A stretch of 64,000 bases of DNA from Cyathus striatus (Eukaryota > Basidiomycota > Agaricomycetes > Agaricales > Nidulariaceae): contig JAOVFP010000007.1 in the NCBI GenBank assembly GCA_025738555.1, positions 4,402,001 through 4,466,000 on the forward strand. The letters run 5' to 3'. The notes under the pieces were generated by a model. It was not told where the DNA came from. It saw nothing but the letters and a program-made list of their open reading frames with translations, and did not search any database. Positions 10,291-23,112 of the stretch are shown here, one piece after another. How positions within the stretch are numbered: the stretch's first letter is position 1; each line of letters begins with the position of its first letter. The position numbers were made by a program, and so were the translations under genes.

Positions 10291-13200
10291 AAAGTGGCAA
10301 AACAAGTAGACAGACTATCATTTTCAAGGCCCTTGCGGATGCACAGGCTATCCAGCGTGTACCGGGAAACTCTTCAATCCACCTGTGCCCACACCCAGCC
10401 GTTCCCAAGAAACCACAGACACCTGTAAGATTTCGAGGTGTTGGCCACCAGCTGCTAGGTCCATCTTCAAGCAATCTGATATGCGACACTGTCATTGGCA
10501 TCCATCACGTCCCTGCACAACTACAACGGTCACACTGGGCAGGATTGAAGCATCGTGCACAGTCGAGCACGAGAACCAGAGGAATGTACGGTGTCGTACT
10601 TCGATCCGAAAGAGACTCAACGCATCCCATCCCAAGCCGACGACTACGATCCCACTCGTAGACAACCCCACACATGACTACTCGATGCAGCTGAAGTTGA
10701 AGCGCGCCCCTTCCCCCTCGCCGCACCCCCCGAACCAAACTTCCACAGGGTGAACCCGCCTTCCTTTATTCCTTTCCGCACAGGGGACGTCGATGTCGGC
10801 ACCACCTCACGCTGTTTCCCCGACGAGGGAGGAGCTCTCCCACAGAGATGGGCAGCAGCAGGATGGAACGACACATGGTGTCGGTATTTGCTTAGATATG
10901 CGAGGAGTTGGAGACTTATATGAATGTCTTCGTGCCTATATGGGCCGGCGGTGTCTGCGTGATGTGATGTCGGACGTGCTGAATGGTGAGCGGTATGGGG
11001 AGCGGATCGGGGCGGGCTGTGGGGACAGTGGGGCGGATGGTAGCATTCTGGTACCGCTGGGAGTTGGGAAGGGTTGACCTGAGGATCCCAGACAGGACGT
11101 GCGATGGTGGTGCCGCTGCAGTCTCGGGCGGATGATGATGCTTCCAGTAGGTGTGCCACTGCCTAGGGGTGTCGCAGCGGTGGTGGATAGATCGGTATCG
11201 CTGTTGTTTCGTGAGAGGTGGGAATGGGAGGGGAACAGATCTTGTAGTGTGAGATTGTGTGAAAGGGAGAGGTCGGCAGTTGGTATCAATTAAGTCCATA
11301 GATTCATCCTAGTAATCATTAGTGTCAATCCAGAGAGAGAATGAAAATAAGCACCTCTTGGATATACCCGCTCCCCTCCTAAAGCCCTTCTCCCATCAGC
11401 TTCCCTCTGCGTTCTAACAATCTCTGTAGCCGGTGTCCCCGTAGTCCAACCCACGAACAAAGAAAAGTCCTCCCATCAAGGCCACCAGCCCAACGTACCC
11501 TGCTGCCCGCACGAGTCCCATCCCAATCCTCATCCCTAGCTCCTACTCCAACCGAACCTGCCCTCGCATCCCGCAGCCGCTTCCAGCTGCAACATGCCAA
11601 ACGCATGCTACACGAGCGGAAGAGTTCACGCCTCCATGCGGAAACGTAGACGAAATAACTCGGGCAAAGGAGGCAAGGGAGGCGGGGGAGGAAGAAGGCA
11701 GGGAAGAGAGCGCACCAGAACAGAGCGCAACAAACCTTGGTATCGATTCCCCCAACGATATTGATGAAACAGACGATAACGACCCTAAAAATATCGCTCT
11801 CGAGACAAAGAAACAGTAATCCTTGGAGCAAAACCTTTAACAATAACATACGCCCCACTATCATGATAGCTCGAATGACTATACATATTTCCATACTTTC
11901 GAGTGTAGCTACAATACGTAAGATTCTTCACAATGGCCATCAGAAAAAATAACTCGAAAGATCCAGTCGCTTACCGCTACTACTTATGATCCACCACTTT
12001 TGTCTACGCATAGAGAACAGTTGAAAACAGATGCAAGTAGCTCGCATCAAGAAAAGCTACATTTGTTCTTGCGAAGTTGCCACCGTAAGTAACGGTCCTG
12101 AGACGTCTTTCAGTGTTTAAAATCAGGAATACGAGCGCAGAACTCACTCGACGACAACGTTTGGCACATAAACATGAACGGACACTAAGTATTGAAGCAC
12201 GGCGAGTGAGATTCGGGCTCGCGCTCCAACAGGAACATTACAAGCGAAGTGTAGGAGCATGGCTAGAAAATGCTGCAGTAGGTGAGGCTGGATTGAGAGT
12301 CGTTGAAGCTGTTGAGAAGGGATTGACAACAGTCATTTAGAGTTGGGGAGCAACTTTGTTTGCGTGCGTTGTCGTTTACCACCCCGCCTTCACGCAAACA
12401 GTGAGCTTCTTTGCAACACGCAACACCTTCACCTGCCCATCTCCCTCGTGACTACTCCGTCAAGCTACCCCTCCAATGACCTCCTCAAGCACGATCATAC
12501 TCGACTCTCCCCGGCCAACTCACTAGCATCTCAATCAACAGCAGTTGAAGTGAAACGGAAGGACAAAATGGGGAGGAGAGGACAAAGGCTTTTAAAGCTG
12601 ATTGGGAGGCTATATTGTTTGAAGGCGAGGGTAGGGGAGGCTTGCGGGGTTGAAGGATGTGCTTGGGGAAGAGATTAAGCTTGAGGTGGGGACGAAGGGG
12701 AGGGACCAGACTTAAGTAGGCTATGGAGGACCTCCAGGTAGTTCTTCATCCTTTTTTAATCTTGTACAAGTAACACAGTCCAACGGCCTCTTCAACCGCG
12801 CATGCTCGACCTTCGACCTTCCCCAGCCCACCCGCCAGCGCCCCAATCAACGGCAGTTAAAGTGTGGACTACCCCCCCCCCCCTCCCCCAAACGCCAACA
12901 TGACGGCTCATGTCTCCTCATTCGGGGCTCTTCATTCATGCGAGCACAAGTGCGATACGTACGCCATGCTTGCACCTCCTTCAACACGGGTGCCATCCTT
13001 CCAACGACCCTCCACAGCCGCGCATACTCGACCTTCCCTAGCCAACTCACTAGCTCCTCAACCAACGGGGGTTGAAGTGAGACTTCCTCCCACCCCCCTC
13101 CTAAAACGGCAACGCGACATTCATCCACGTGAGCAGGGGTGGAATCCATAGTAATCAAAGTGAGGAGGAAACATTCGCCTGTTGTATATCGCATTGGAAC

Positions 13201-13380
13201 CTGATGCCCGGTGGTTGAGTTCCAAATCCATCTCCAAGTCCCAGTCGAGAGCTGATTCAGAGTGCCGCCTTTCCCGTCTGCATTGCCTTTGAAACTCCCG
13301 GTCACGTCCATGAGGGAGGCTTTGCAGGCATACACTGTTGCTTGTTTTGTATCCTTACTCGCGCAGATTCCAGAAGTTCC
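10291..13380. other. Repeat-influenced region with possible gene remnants
   Basis: No complete gene is supported. Long overlapping open frames at 10385-10753 (+) and 10644-11299 (-) are Pro/Ser/His-rich and conflict with each other. A Glu/Asp-rich frame on the plus strand ends at TAA 11817-11819 (tail DSPNDIDETDDNDPKN); it may be the C-terminus of a decayed acidic protein. An approximately 80-bp segment containing ACTCGAC..CCAACTCACTAGC occurs three times (about 12477-12560, 12788-12870, 13008-13090). The minus strand at 13140-13380 has a short protein-like run (STGTWRWIWNSTTGHQV) of unknown origin. Confidence 0.4.
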
Positions 13381-14740
13381 ATAGGCCGAGTGTTGGGCAT
13401 CCAGGTGTAGAGCTCTGGAGGTTGCGTGTCGATAAGATAATTGTAAAGAACACACTTCGCCTATGCTTCGATATGGCAGAGGAGGTTCGCTGTACAACTA
13501 GAGTAGATCATTATATAAGACAGTTGCACAGTTACGCTGAACAAGCGGAATGCGGTGGGAGCTTCCGGGTAAGCTTGTACGCTATCCAAGACGCTGGGAA
13601 GCCCATACACCTGAGCGCGAGAACCTGCCGGGAGACGAGCTTCGGGGTATGCGTGCACGATGCCTACGCCCCGGGAAGCCCATCTAGACACAAAGGTCTG
13701 TTGGCAGACGAGCCACTGATGGGAAGAGAGGGGTTAGGCGCAATCGGTCTGCGATGCTGAAGACCCCATACCTTAAGATGCCAGCTTTCGATTTCACACG
13801 CATGGGTGCAAGCCTGGGGTTGTTTTGTCCCTGGAGATGGCCTACGCTGCCTCGATGTTGGGAAGGACAGCTGCTAAGAGACGCTGCTAACGAGAATGGT
13901 TAAAAGACATCCACGGCTGCCGCGTATGATGCCTCGCCTAGACGCTATGCATAACGCTGGGAAGCTCATACAAGCCCAGCTAAACAGGGCTGCTTGGCTG
14001 CTTGTAAGATTGATATCGACGAGATACGGGCTTGAAGCTTGACGCGTGACGGCTTAACCAGATTAATTCAAAGCGTTGGTAATACCAAACACAATGAAGG
14101 GGGTTGATAGTAGGTGTGGACAGTCGAGTGTGGTTCGAGTTGTATCCAGAGCATTGGTAAACCAGACAAAGTGCTGAAGGAAAGAGAGGGGTTAGGTGCG
14201 CTCCGCCTGCGATGTTGAAGACCACATACCTTAAGATGCCAACTTTTGATTTCAGATGCATGCGGGCTGGCCTGAGGTTGTTTTGTTCCTGGAGATAGTC
14301 TACGCTGTTCATGAGAATGGTCAAAAGATGTTCACGGGGCATTCTTGAGAATTCCATACACCTGGACGCAAGAATCTGTCACGAGTCGAGCTTTGAGGTA
14401 TGCGTACACGCTGCCTATGACACTGGGAAGCCTATGCGCCTAGACGATATCCATGATGCTGGGAAGCTCGTACAAGCCAGAGCTGTATGTATAGACAATG
14501 GATACCATATGGACGACATACAGAACTTGAAATTTGAAAGCTTGAAGCTTGACGCTAGACGCGTGACGGATTACCCAGATTCAAAGCGTTGGTAAAACCA
14601 GACACTATGAATCTGAATGAATTAATGAGATGCATAGATGCTATTGTTGAGTATATCGATGGACGTTTTGTATTTGTGCCAGATGCCGTAGGTAAACAAA
14701 CACAGATCAAGTTGTACAAATAACTCCACTTGACAAGTCA
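13380..14740 (+). repeat. Dispersed repeat A, long copy with internal duplication
   Basis: Carries the family A blocks from GGTTGCGTGTCGATAAG (about 13420) to TTTGTGCCAGATGCCGTAGG (about 14680). The block ACCACATACCTTAAGATGCC region occurs twice (about 13760 and 14221), so the centre has been duplicated or two copies are fused. No intact coding frame. Confidence 0.75.
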
Positions 14741-14993
14741 CACACGACTCACAACGCTGCTTGGCCGACGCTTCAAGCTTCAAGCTTCATCCCTACCACA
14801 TGTTCTCTTGGTCTCAATGAACTGGCATGCTGGGTTTTACTCGCAACAGTTTGTGCCTCCTCCTTCGTCGTCATACTGACATGTAGTAGGTTTCCTCGGA
14901 TAAATTTCAAAACCTTATAAACTTAGCGAAATAATTTGGAAATAGTGCATACAGAACGTTGACCCAAGAAAATAGCTAGTAAGTACATCGAAA

Positions 14994-15965
14994 TCACACT
15001 GAAATAAAGCCATCCAGATAACTGATAGATCCTGAGTTGCTTTGTACTCTCCTCCACGCGCTACCACTATATGTCCACACACTGCGACGCACCCGATTGC
15101 GACTCCCTGTATTATACATCAGGGTAATCTCATGGCACTTAGCTCCATCACCGCTGATGTGCTTTATGAGACGCATCTCGTCATGTTCATTACCGGAAGG
15201 CTTAACTAACGCTCGCTCAGTTCTCCATGACAAGCTCTTGAGATGCTTTAACTTGTGCATGGACGATGAAAAGATGGGGAAATCATGCCCTTCGGAGGAT
15301 GCCTACAGCACGAGTCAGCGAAACCACAACATATAAACGAGTAAACCTACTACCATTGATTCTTGAATATTAAGATAACGAATATTTGGCAATACGTCTA
15401 TTAATTTCTCCAACAAGTTGCTGTCAGCATTTGGCAAAATGAGCCTCACATCATACGCTGAAAGGAGCTGAGGAACTCCAACTAGGGACCTTGACATTTC
15501 ATTGAAATGAAGGGAGATAGTGCCGGTGCTATTGAGGTCCCCCATTGAAAGCATGCATGGCACTCCCTTCAGCTCTCTCAGACGGAGATTTTTAATGGAG
15601 CGGAGTCGGCATCTTGACGAGGCACATCCACCAAGGACCACAGATTGCAAGTCTATGTGCTTCCGTAAGAAAGTTGCAAGGCTATTATGAGGGATTCCAT
15701 GCCCCTCAAATTCACGAAGGCTAGGTAGCCATATTCCTTGAAACAAATACTTGCATTCCAGCTCAGACCATCCCGATACATGGACCGAAAGGATGGTCAA
15801 TAGTGGAAGATGGAACAGAAGTCGACGGAAACGTTGAATTAATGAAGTGCCAAACTTCGTATTTGGAAGGCGGTTCATGCGAGCCTCAACATTGCATATG
15901 GAGTCGGTGTTCACATACGCATGCTGGGTAATAGCAAGAGCATAACGAAGTGTTTCTGTAGTCAC
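14994..15965 (-). CDS. Leucine-rich, F-box-associated-like protein (5' end uncertain)
   Basis: Two exons (15965-15354 and 15302-14994) join across a 51-nt GT-AG intron without frame change to give about 300 residues. Spaced Leu/Ile patterns such as LLFHLPLLTILSV, LPSLREFEGHGI, LRLRELKGVPCML and LPNIRYLNI resemble the leucine-rich halves of the large F-box protein families of mushrooms, which select substrates for SCF ubiquitin ligases. No F-box (LPxEL..IF) is seen, and the first in-frame ATG is not clearly the start. A leucine-containing open stretch at about 16000-16140 (LPKYVKCICSRVQSVLNS) may be an upstream exon, but I found no donor/acceptor pair that joins it in phase. It could be a truncated family member. 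Confidence 0.45.
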
Positions 15966-17480
15966 AGTTAGTAAGCCTGTGTTCTAAATTAGGACATAAC
16001 CATCAGCGTTTATAAGTATTTCTTTCCATCAGATCTGTGCATCGTACCTTGTTATAGCATACGTTGTGTGACAAAGTCTACGAGACGGGGATACTGAATT
16101 TAATACAGATTGCACTCGTGAGCAAATACATTTAACATACTTTGGCAGATTGGGCAGAACGCGTTAGAATCATGGTAAGTAGGTGGAGGTACTGAAGAAA
16201 CAAAGCCAGTGATAAATCCTTTCACGAAATCGTAGTGGGCGAGTGGCGAGAGGAAGTTATCACATGCACCCCTAGCCAGTAAGCATCATGATCATGATTC
16301 GTGGCCGCGTGGTCAATTCGTCGCAGCTATAATTCCTAAGCTAATCTTCTTCCTTTTATCTCTGTTGGATCAATTTGTATTATTTTTTAATTGCTATGGA
16401 TTATTTCCCTTTATCAACTCAATTACATCTAAGTACATGAGAAAGAATTTTATTACCTACCTGGGAGGCAACCTTAAACCGGTAGAGAGTCAGTAATAAG
16501 TATGTTGTATGCATCGATGCGAGGCGAAGTTTATATATTCCTCGCACTGGACCATTTATTTCGTATGAACACTATGGCTAGAGCCAGCAATGGTACATGC
16601 CAATCTCTCGCCATCACGAGACGACGTAGAGGTAAAGGGAGAGGTAGTGCTGGTGTGCGTGTCGCCGGGCGCGGTGATTGGCAGTAGTAGTGCTGTTGTG
16701 TGAACGAGAGTAGGATCGTTATTATCATCATGTACAAAGTCAAACCCATTAACTCCTAGGCCAACACTGTAGAAAAGACACGTACCTTGGAACAAACACC
16801 AGGCACCACAGCCCCTCCCTCAAGCGAGCAAATAGAACAACTAGAGTAGATAAGTACGACCACCTGCGTCCTTAGCACCATACAGTAGCTTTAAATCCTT
16901 TTTTTTTTAAAAAAAAAAAAACAGTAGGCCGGAGCGCTCCACCGAAGGCACGTGTGGTCGTTGGTTCAGAAGGATGATGCAGGAAAACGATGGGTAGAAG
17001 TCTTCAGAAGGTGGAGGGTAAGATCCATGAGAAAGTGCCAGCTACAGAGCTTCTATCAACACCAAGCGTTAGTTGATTCCAGTACTGGGATCTGAGGTTG
17101 GAAGAACCATTCCCATGGAGGATTAAGGCGGAGAAGTATTGTATCTGTTAGAGTGCATCTGCATGATATGGAAGGGCTATTCAACTTGGGCATGGGGAAG
17201 AGTAGGACATTCTTATACGCGTCTCTGAAAAAAAAGTAGCAATTACGTTACGTAAAACTAGACCAACAGACTCAGATCTAGCTTCCTTATCCTTCATTAG
17301 TGTCTGGTATTGTTTCTGACTAATGTACACTGTTGCGGAGTAATGAATGTATATGTGATGAATACCCCTCAAAACTTATGCTGGCTGGTACGGGACTGGT
17401 TTGTCTGTATCTGTCCAAGCAGTATTCGGATTTCCTTCTGAAGGGATAAGTTGTCCTTTGGCGTATGTGAGCGAAAAACG
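15966..17480. other. Intergenic, no supported gene
   Basis: Contains an A/T homopolymer junction near 16900-16921 and several short frames without coding character. A basic, Arg-rich frame at 16502-16687 is probably chance. Confidence 0.4.
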
Positions 17481-17484
17481 AGTA

Positions 17485-18135
17485 CTATATGATTCTACGA
17501 ACCATTCTCATCCTCTCCACCTTTTCCCTTAGCTGGTTAACATGATACTGTCCTAGCTCTTTCATATTTTCTTCGTTTTGAAGGTGAGATAGGTACCCGT
17601 GGACTCTGCCACGCTCGGGAGGCCTTGATTCTATAATTCGAACATTTCAAATCGGACATAGCCGACTACACAAAAGCAGAACTTACATCGGGAATTGGCA
17701 CGCCGATCAAAACGTAGTCGTCTTCTATATCAGTTGAAGTTACTGACATATTCAAGTTCGAGCCAAGCGCGGCAGACATAAGTATGGTAGTAAGAATTGA
17801 GCAGGTTAAACGTTGAAATCCTGTCACTTTATTTATAACCAAGGGGAACGATGCCACTGGCAACGCAATAGAAGCGAAACACCCTTTATTAGTGTTTAGA
17901 GACGCCAAAGGACATAATGCCACTGGCAATGCAATAGCAGTGAAACATCCTTTATTAGTACTTAATGGGGGGCTGGACAATAAACATTGATTGGTTAATT
18001 GATCGCTCTGAGTAATCCTAGTACTTACTGGTGTTACCTTTGCATTCAAAAGGGTTTTTACGATAGTGCTAACAACGTGTTTGGATTTTCTGATGTGCCT
18101 TTGTAAATCGTTTTTGTAGCACTGGTCATTCAAGT
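17485..18135 (-). CDS. Unrecognised small gene or remnant with internal duplication
   Basis: An open minus-strand frame covers 18133-17666 but has no ATG near its upstream end. It contains a duplicated segment, NKGCFTAIALPVA and NKGCFASIALPVA, which reflects a tandem duplication of about 80 bp at 17850-17960. It ends in an acidic stretch (STDIEDDYVLIGVPIPD) at a good donor (GTAAGT). After a putative intron of about 56 nt a second, helical stretch (EENMKELGQYHVNQLREKV) ends near 17485, but the two pieces are out of phase as I read them. No family recognised. It may be a pseudogene. Confidence 0.25.
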
Positions 18136-18273
18136 AATCAATTGCGTTTGTTTTCTGTGTAGCATTATAAAGCCAGCTCTGACATGCCTTTGTGAATTGT
18201 CCTTCCCCACCACTTCCTCATCATTATTTTGCGTTTTCTATCCTTGTTGAAGTGACATACTCGCTGATCCCAA

Positions 18274-20101
18274 ATGGACAAAACAGCGAATACAAGTGAG
18301 GCAGCTTGTGTTCTATCTCATATCACCGGTTAACTAAAACTGTTTTGTCGCTGTAGGAAAAAATATATCACCACAAATTAAATCACTTGCACTGCAAGTG
18401 AAGAACCTGCACGACATTTTGCCAAATTTAAGTAAGATACTCGCCTTCCATAGATCTGATATAAATGTTTAACCGATTTAAAGCTACTGACAAGAAATTG
18501 AAATTAATTGTAACGCAAATGACGAACTTCCACGACGAAGTTACGGAAACATTATTGCAAACCGATGACAACTGTGAGTCAACTTTAAGTACAGGAGCGT
18601 TTTTTCATCCACGTACTAACCAGTTATTCCAGATGCGGAGTTAATCTACGTGGTGAAAGAAATACAAAAAGACTTCAGGAAATACAATGAAAAGTTTGAT
18701 AACCAAAACTATGCAATCCAATTGTGCGAAGAGAAAATCGCTGAGTTCGGGAACCTAGTCGAAAAGCTGAATGACCGGCTGAGATACCAGTTTCAAAATA
18801 TTACCACTATAGACTCTTCTTTCAATGATGAGACTGTTCGCGGACTTAAAGAGAAAGTCAATCATCTAGAAGAAAATTATAAGAGCATCGAATTTCGTAT
18901 TGACAAACGACTGGAAGCAAAGGTGACCACAAAGGTGGATGAAAAACTGGACGAGAAACTGGACAAGAAACTGGACAAGAAACTGGACAAGAAACTGGAA
19001 GAGAAGCTGGAAGAGAAGCTGAACAAAGATGTAGACGAAAAGTTGGACAGAAAGGTGAGCGACAAAATGGAAGAGGTGGTGGACGGAAAGCTAGTGGATA
19101 TCGTCATCCCAAGGGTTGATGAACAAGTATGGGGGTACATGGAGTCCCGACAAGATATCACTGAGACTTCCAACAACTCTCTACTGGGAGAGATACTTCG
19201 TCAAAATGCTACAGTGCATGAAAGCTTCACAAAAGACCCTCAGCTGCGGAACTTGGATCTCGACAGCACGAGTGAAAAAAACAATGCTGATGACAATCTC
19301 GAGCATAGCGATCAGCATTGGGAGTTGATCAAGGAGCTCGACGATTCTACGCTGGGTGGCTCAGAAACTTGCGAATCTTTTCCCACTCATATACATATGA
19401 AGGAGCGAACATCTGCGGAACCTATCGACCAGGATTGGTGCTATAAATCTGAAGCGGCAGTGTGCACAGGCGATGAGAGAAGTGTCAGTCTACTCTGCAC
19501 GGCACAGCCTGAAAAATCATCGGAAGAAGCTGTATTTGGAAAGCACATGGAAAAAACCCCTGCGGAAGAACTCGATTGGTGGCTTAAAAAAAGTCTTGAG
19601 AATACGATTCGAGATGGGATCGACGACCTTTCAATAGAACAAAAATCAATGGATTCTCAAGTATTCGATGAGCAGCCTCCAGAAGCACCTCAGTCCTCAT
19701 TCCCGGTTTGCGAGTTACCCAACGACCAACATGGAGATCCACCTGCAGTGAAACTCGGCGGAGCACGTGGGGGGATGCTCCGTGAAGGGGCTGGAATACT
19801 GCTTCTCGCAAAACAGACCGTGAATGTCGCAGAGTTCCTGCATGACCTGCCCATAGTTAATCAGAGGCTTCTTCTAGTGCTAACCACAATACCACACGTC
19901 CTACTCCGATATAGTCATAGGGCACTTCCAACTGTGCACCGAGCTTATTGCTACTTATTATCCGCCGTATGGACCTCAAAGGATAGTGCTGCATGGGTGA
20001 GGCGTGTGGCAGGAAATGGTTTTGTGAAAGTAAGGGCAATTTGGATAGGTCACCGCCCCCGCGGCTTCGAATTTCGCTACAAATTATGGCATTTGCCATA
20101 A
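18274..20101 (+). CDS. Coiled-coil protein with expanded KLDK/KLEE repeats
   Basis: Four exons (18274-18295, 18357-18431, 18484-18573, 18633-20101) join in phase (each junction phase 1), starting at ATG 18274. The N-terminal half is a long predicted coiled coil. At about residues 160-200 it has a near-perfect 4-residue repeat (KLDKKLDKKLDKKLEEKL) coded by a 12-nt tandem repeat (AAACTGGACAAG) at about 18940-19020. The C-terminal half is acidic and then hydrophobic (QRLLLVLTTIPHVLLRY). A strong membrane-like segment (IMAFAIMIFMALMYAY) lies in another frame just past 20080, so the original C-terminus may have been changed by a frameshift. Function unknown; coiled-coil plus anchor would suit a membrane-tethered scaffold, but that is inference. 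Confidence 0.55.
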
Positions 20102-20527
20102 TGATATTTATGGCTCTTATGTATGCGTATGAATCACCACAAAAGATAATGCCCCCAAAAGTCACGCGACATCATCGTCGTGGCCCTGTAGGAGCAGCAG
20201 GTGTCGTCTGGATTTGATATCCTGGCCGGGGCCAATGGGAATAATAGTAGAGTATCCATCACTGTTAGAGAAGTATATGCCTGTGATAATGTACGTTCCA
20301 CCATGCCCAGAATTCATATATGTAGACCATGAGATAAGTTGGGCTGCAAGCGAGTAAGCTAAAATGGTATAATGTTCGATTTCCAAAAAGTAGGTTTTTG
20401 AAAGCTTTGTATTCCGGGGACCGCAGTGGGTACGAGTAGTGGTACGCTTGGGGATTTAGATCGAATGGTGACGACTGTTCATGGTGACGACGACGTTTCT
20501 TAGTGGTACAGAAGAAACTACTTGACT

Positions 20528-20881
20528 TGGGAATCGAGGACCCCACTCACGCGTGGCGAGCGGGGCACCGGCCTGACGGGTTCAGTAGTCGTCGAGCGCT
20601 ACAAGAAAAGAAAAGAAAATGCGCGGACTCTGATTGGCATTGCAGCTGCTGGCATGAATGGCGGAGCAGCCATCGGTGCCACGTCAATTACTTCCTGTCA
20701 CTCATCTGTGTGGGAGGGAGCGCAGGAGCGACTTCATGGTCTATATCATTATCCAGATCATGAAAAAAGTGAGAAAGGGAGGAACAACGAACCTCAAATA
20801 AGCCCCGATATTCCCCATCTGACTCCTCAACAAACTGGACGAAACAAGGCTAACAAGCATCTCCGTCCCCTATCCCCACCC
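20528..20881 (+). repeat. Dispersed repeat C, copy 2, fused to repeat A
   Basis: Nearly identical to 6760-7112. At 20881 it switches directly into family A sequence (CTGGCAAGCGAGCCGCTGG), giving a repeat-repeat junction. Confidence 0.85.
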
Positions 20882-21500
20882 TGCTGGCAAGCGAGCCGCT
20901 GGTGGAAAGAGAGGGCTTAGGCGCACTCATCCCTGCGACGTTGAAGACCACATACCTTGAGATGCCAGCTTTCGACTTCAGATGCGTGGGGCATGCCCGA
21001 GTTGTGCCTGGCAAGCATTCGTATGCAATGCTGTCCCACAGTAAACATTAATAAATAAAAATCCAATGCGTAGAGAAAATCGACCTACATGAAGACCCAG
21101 TATTCCACGTCCAAGCTAATTTGCAGGTATAAGCAATGGGTACCAGATCAACAAGATACGCTATCTTGAAGCCTGACGCGTGTGCGTGACGGCTTAACCC
21201 AAGCTTAACCAGATTCAAGGCATTGGTAAAACCAGACACTATGAATGGGGGTTGATATAGATAGATAGTGGGTGTGGACAGTCGGGTGTGATTTGGGTTG
21301 TATCCAAAGCGTTGGTAAAACCAGACGCTATGAGTGTGATGGTACTGAAAGTTAGAAGTTGAACGTTGACGTTCGTTTGAGTACTTGAGTGGTTGCGGTT
21401 AGCGCTCAGCGATGGTCGTCTTCTGTTTGTGCCAGACCCCATGGACAAATAGACACACATCAGTATGTACAAACATACAAACAAACGTACCGGGTGGGCC
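20882..21500 (+). repeat. Dispersed repeat A, 5'-truncated copy
   Basis: Carries the ACCACATACCTTGAGATGCC block (about 20947), AGGCATTGGTAAAACCAGACA and the 3' block TTTGTGCCAGACCCCATGG (about 21428). It lacks the first blocks, being joined to repeat C. Confidence 0.75.
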
Positions 21501-21968
21501 GAATTTCTAGTACTACTCAAGTGGAATGCGTCGTTGAGACTCTTGGCCTCTGATTCCGGCTACCAGGGTGTCGGTGGGCTAACCGGTGGCTGATTATAGA
21601 TGAAGACTCAAGCTCAAGAGAGTCTTATAAGTCTGGGTTAGTTTGGGAAAGGAGGAAACACAGAGCGTAGGTTATTTTTAAATCATGCATAAGTAACACT
21701 TACATGACGTAAACATTACGACTCCCCTATGTAGAGTACACTCTGAAACCAGGATTAGGATGGCTCGCACTTTAGGTACTTATTGCAGGTATTGCAGGTA
21801 TTTCATGTTAACGTGGGTCGTAATCAATCCGGTGTCACAGACCTGAGAACGGTTATGCTGCCTTTGTTTTGGCCATGGCTTTGTTAAAACATGACGATCC
21901 TTAGCTCGCCGAGCCACTCACCTCGCATTCTTATCTCCTCACGTTATTTTCTAAAACTCATCCTCAAT
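21501..21968. other. Upstream region of the SUN-domain gene
   Basis: No coding signal. Presumed promoter side of the gene starting at 21969. No clear TATA element was identified. Confidence 0.4.
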
Positions 21969-23112
21969 ATGGCAAACGACGAGTATGCAGTTGAGAACTT
22001 CCTGACACCTGAATCGAGATATATTGCCGAGAATATCAAACCGCAAGCCATAACAGTGGAAACCTCACCACCTAGTGAAATGGTTCGCAGTGCCTTATTC
22101 AAAGTATGTGGGATAAAATGAGTCGTGATTTCTAGTCTTTACTAACTTGCCAATGTATCGAAACAAGACATGGCAAGCCATTGCTGGTATAACCATGTTC
22201 CATATGAATTTCACTACGCTAGCGGGAGTGCTAGTCATCTTTGCCGGCGCACTCTACGCTATTTTCATTCGAAGTTATCCACCATGTCAAGTTGCACAGG
22301 CTTTTTGTCCAGGTCTTCCGCACCCAGATATGGAATGGTTCTGTGACGTCATCGTTTATTTGTTGTGCAAAGTCAACGGGCTGCTATCTCTTTCCATCGG
22401 CATCTTCAACCAACACCAACCTCATCTACACCAAACTATCACTCTAATAAGCTCCAGCGCAACCATCATACCACAGTTAACGACCTCAACTTACGGAATG
22501 ACTAATGTTGGTCCCCTTAAACAATTTATTCTGGATACTATCGGTGGTTATGATATGGCCAATGCGTTTATCATGTCTCCAGCAGTCATTCTTGAAGGAG
22601 TGGGATGGAGTAGGATTGGAGAATGCTGGGAATTCGCCGGGTCTAAGGGTCAAGTTGGAATTCATCTCCCAGAAACAGTTTACATGGAACACTTCGCTAT
22701 GGATTATGTTAGTCCGCGTTATGTCTCGACACAAGATCTTGCAAGAGCACCTAAACATATAACCCTGTGGGGCTTGGTCACTGATACCGACGCTTTCCAC
22801 CTTCAGTCAACAACCAACGTCAGCATCAAAGCACCCGCCGATTTCTGCATCTCTTCTGAGGAGTGTCCTGACCACATCTCGAAATCCAAAGCATTCATAA
22901 AGGTCCTGGACACAGAATACAGTATATACCCCACTCGGTCTCGTGAATACTTTTCGCAACTAATATCGACCGTATCATCGTGCTGCCTCATGGATTTTTT
23001 CATACTCAAGGTAGAAGAAAACTACGGGGCCGATACGACTTGCCTTTACAACATTGCCATGTATGGTAGGAAGGCACCAAATGCAGAACTCGCAAAAACA
23101 CGAGTTCATTAA
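21969..23112 (+). CDS. SUN-domain (Sad1/UNC-84) nuclear-envelope protein
   Basis: SUN proteins sit in the inner nuclear membrane and bind KASH partners to form the LINC bridge between chromatin and cytoskeleton. Exons 21969-22103 and 22168-23112 join in phase 0 across a 64-nt intron (branch-like TTACTAAC) to give 359 residues. A short N-terminal tail is followed by one membrane segment at about residues 59-79 (TLAGVLVIFAGALYAIF). After a linker, the SUN core is clear: GECWEFAGSKGQVGIHLP, then FAMDYVSPRY, APKHITLWGLV, and near the end FILKVEENYGADTTCLYNIA. An in-frame ATG at 21891 could extend the N-terminus by 26 residues; I chose 21969 because MANDEYAVENF looks like a protein start. No stop or frameshift is seen, so it is probably functional. 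The family is certain from motifs; the partner is unknown. Confidence 0.85.

Noticed and set aside
10644..11299. Three long overlapping minus-strand frames rich in His/Pro/Ser
   Set aside because: They overlap each other in different frames and in opposition to plus-strand frames, with compositional bias only; no domain or intron logic.
18877..19176. Long minus-strand open frame rich in Ser/Phe opposite the coiled-coil gene
   Set aside because: It is the antisense shadow of the KLDK repeat; low complexity and no splice context.
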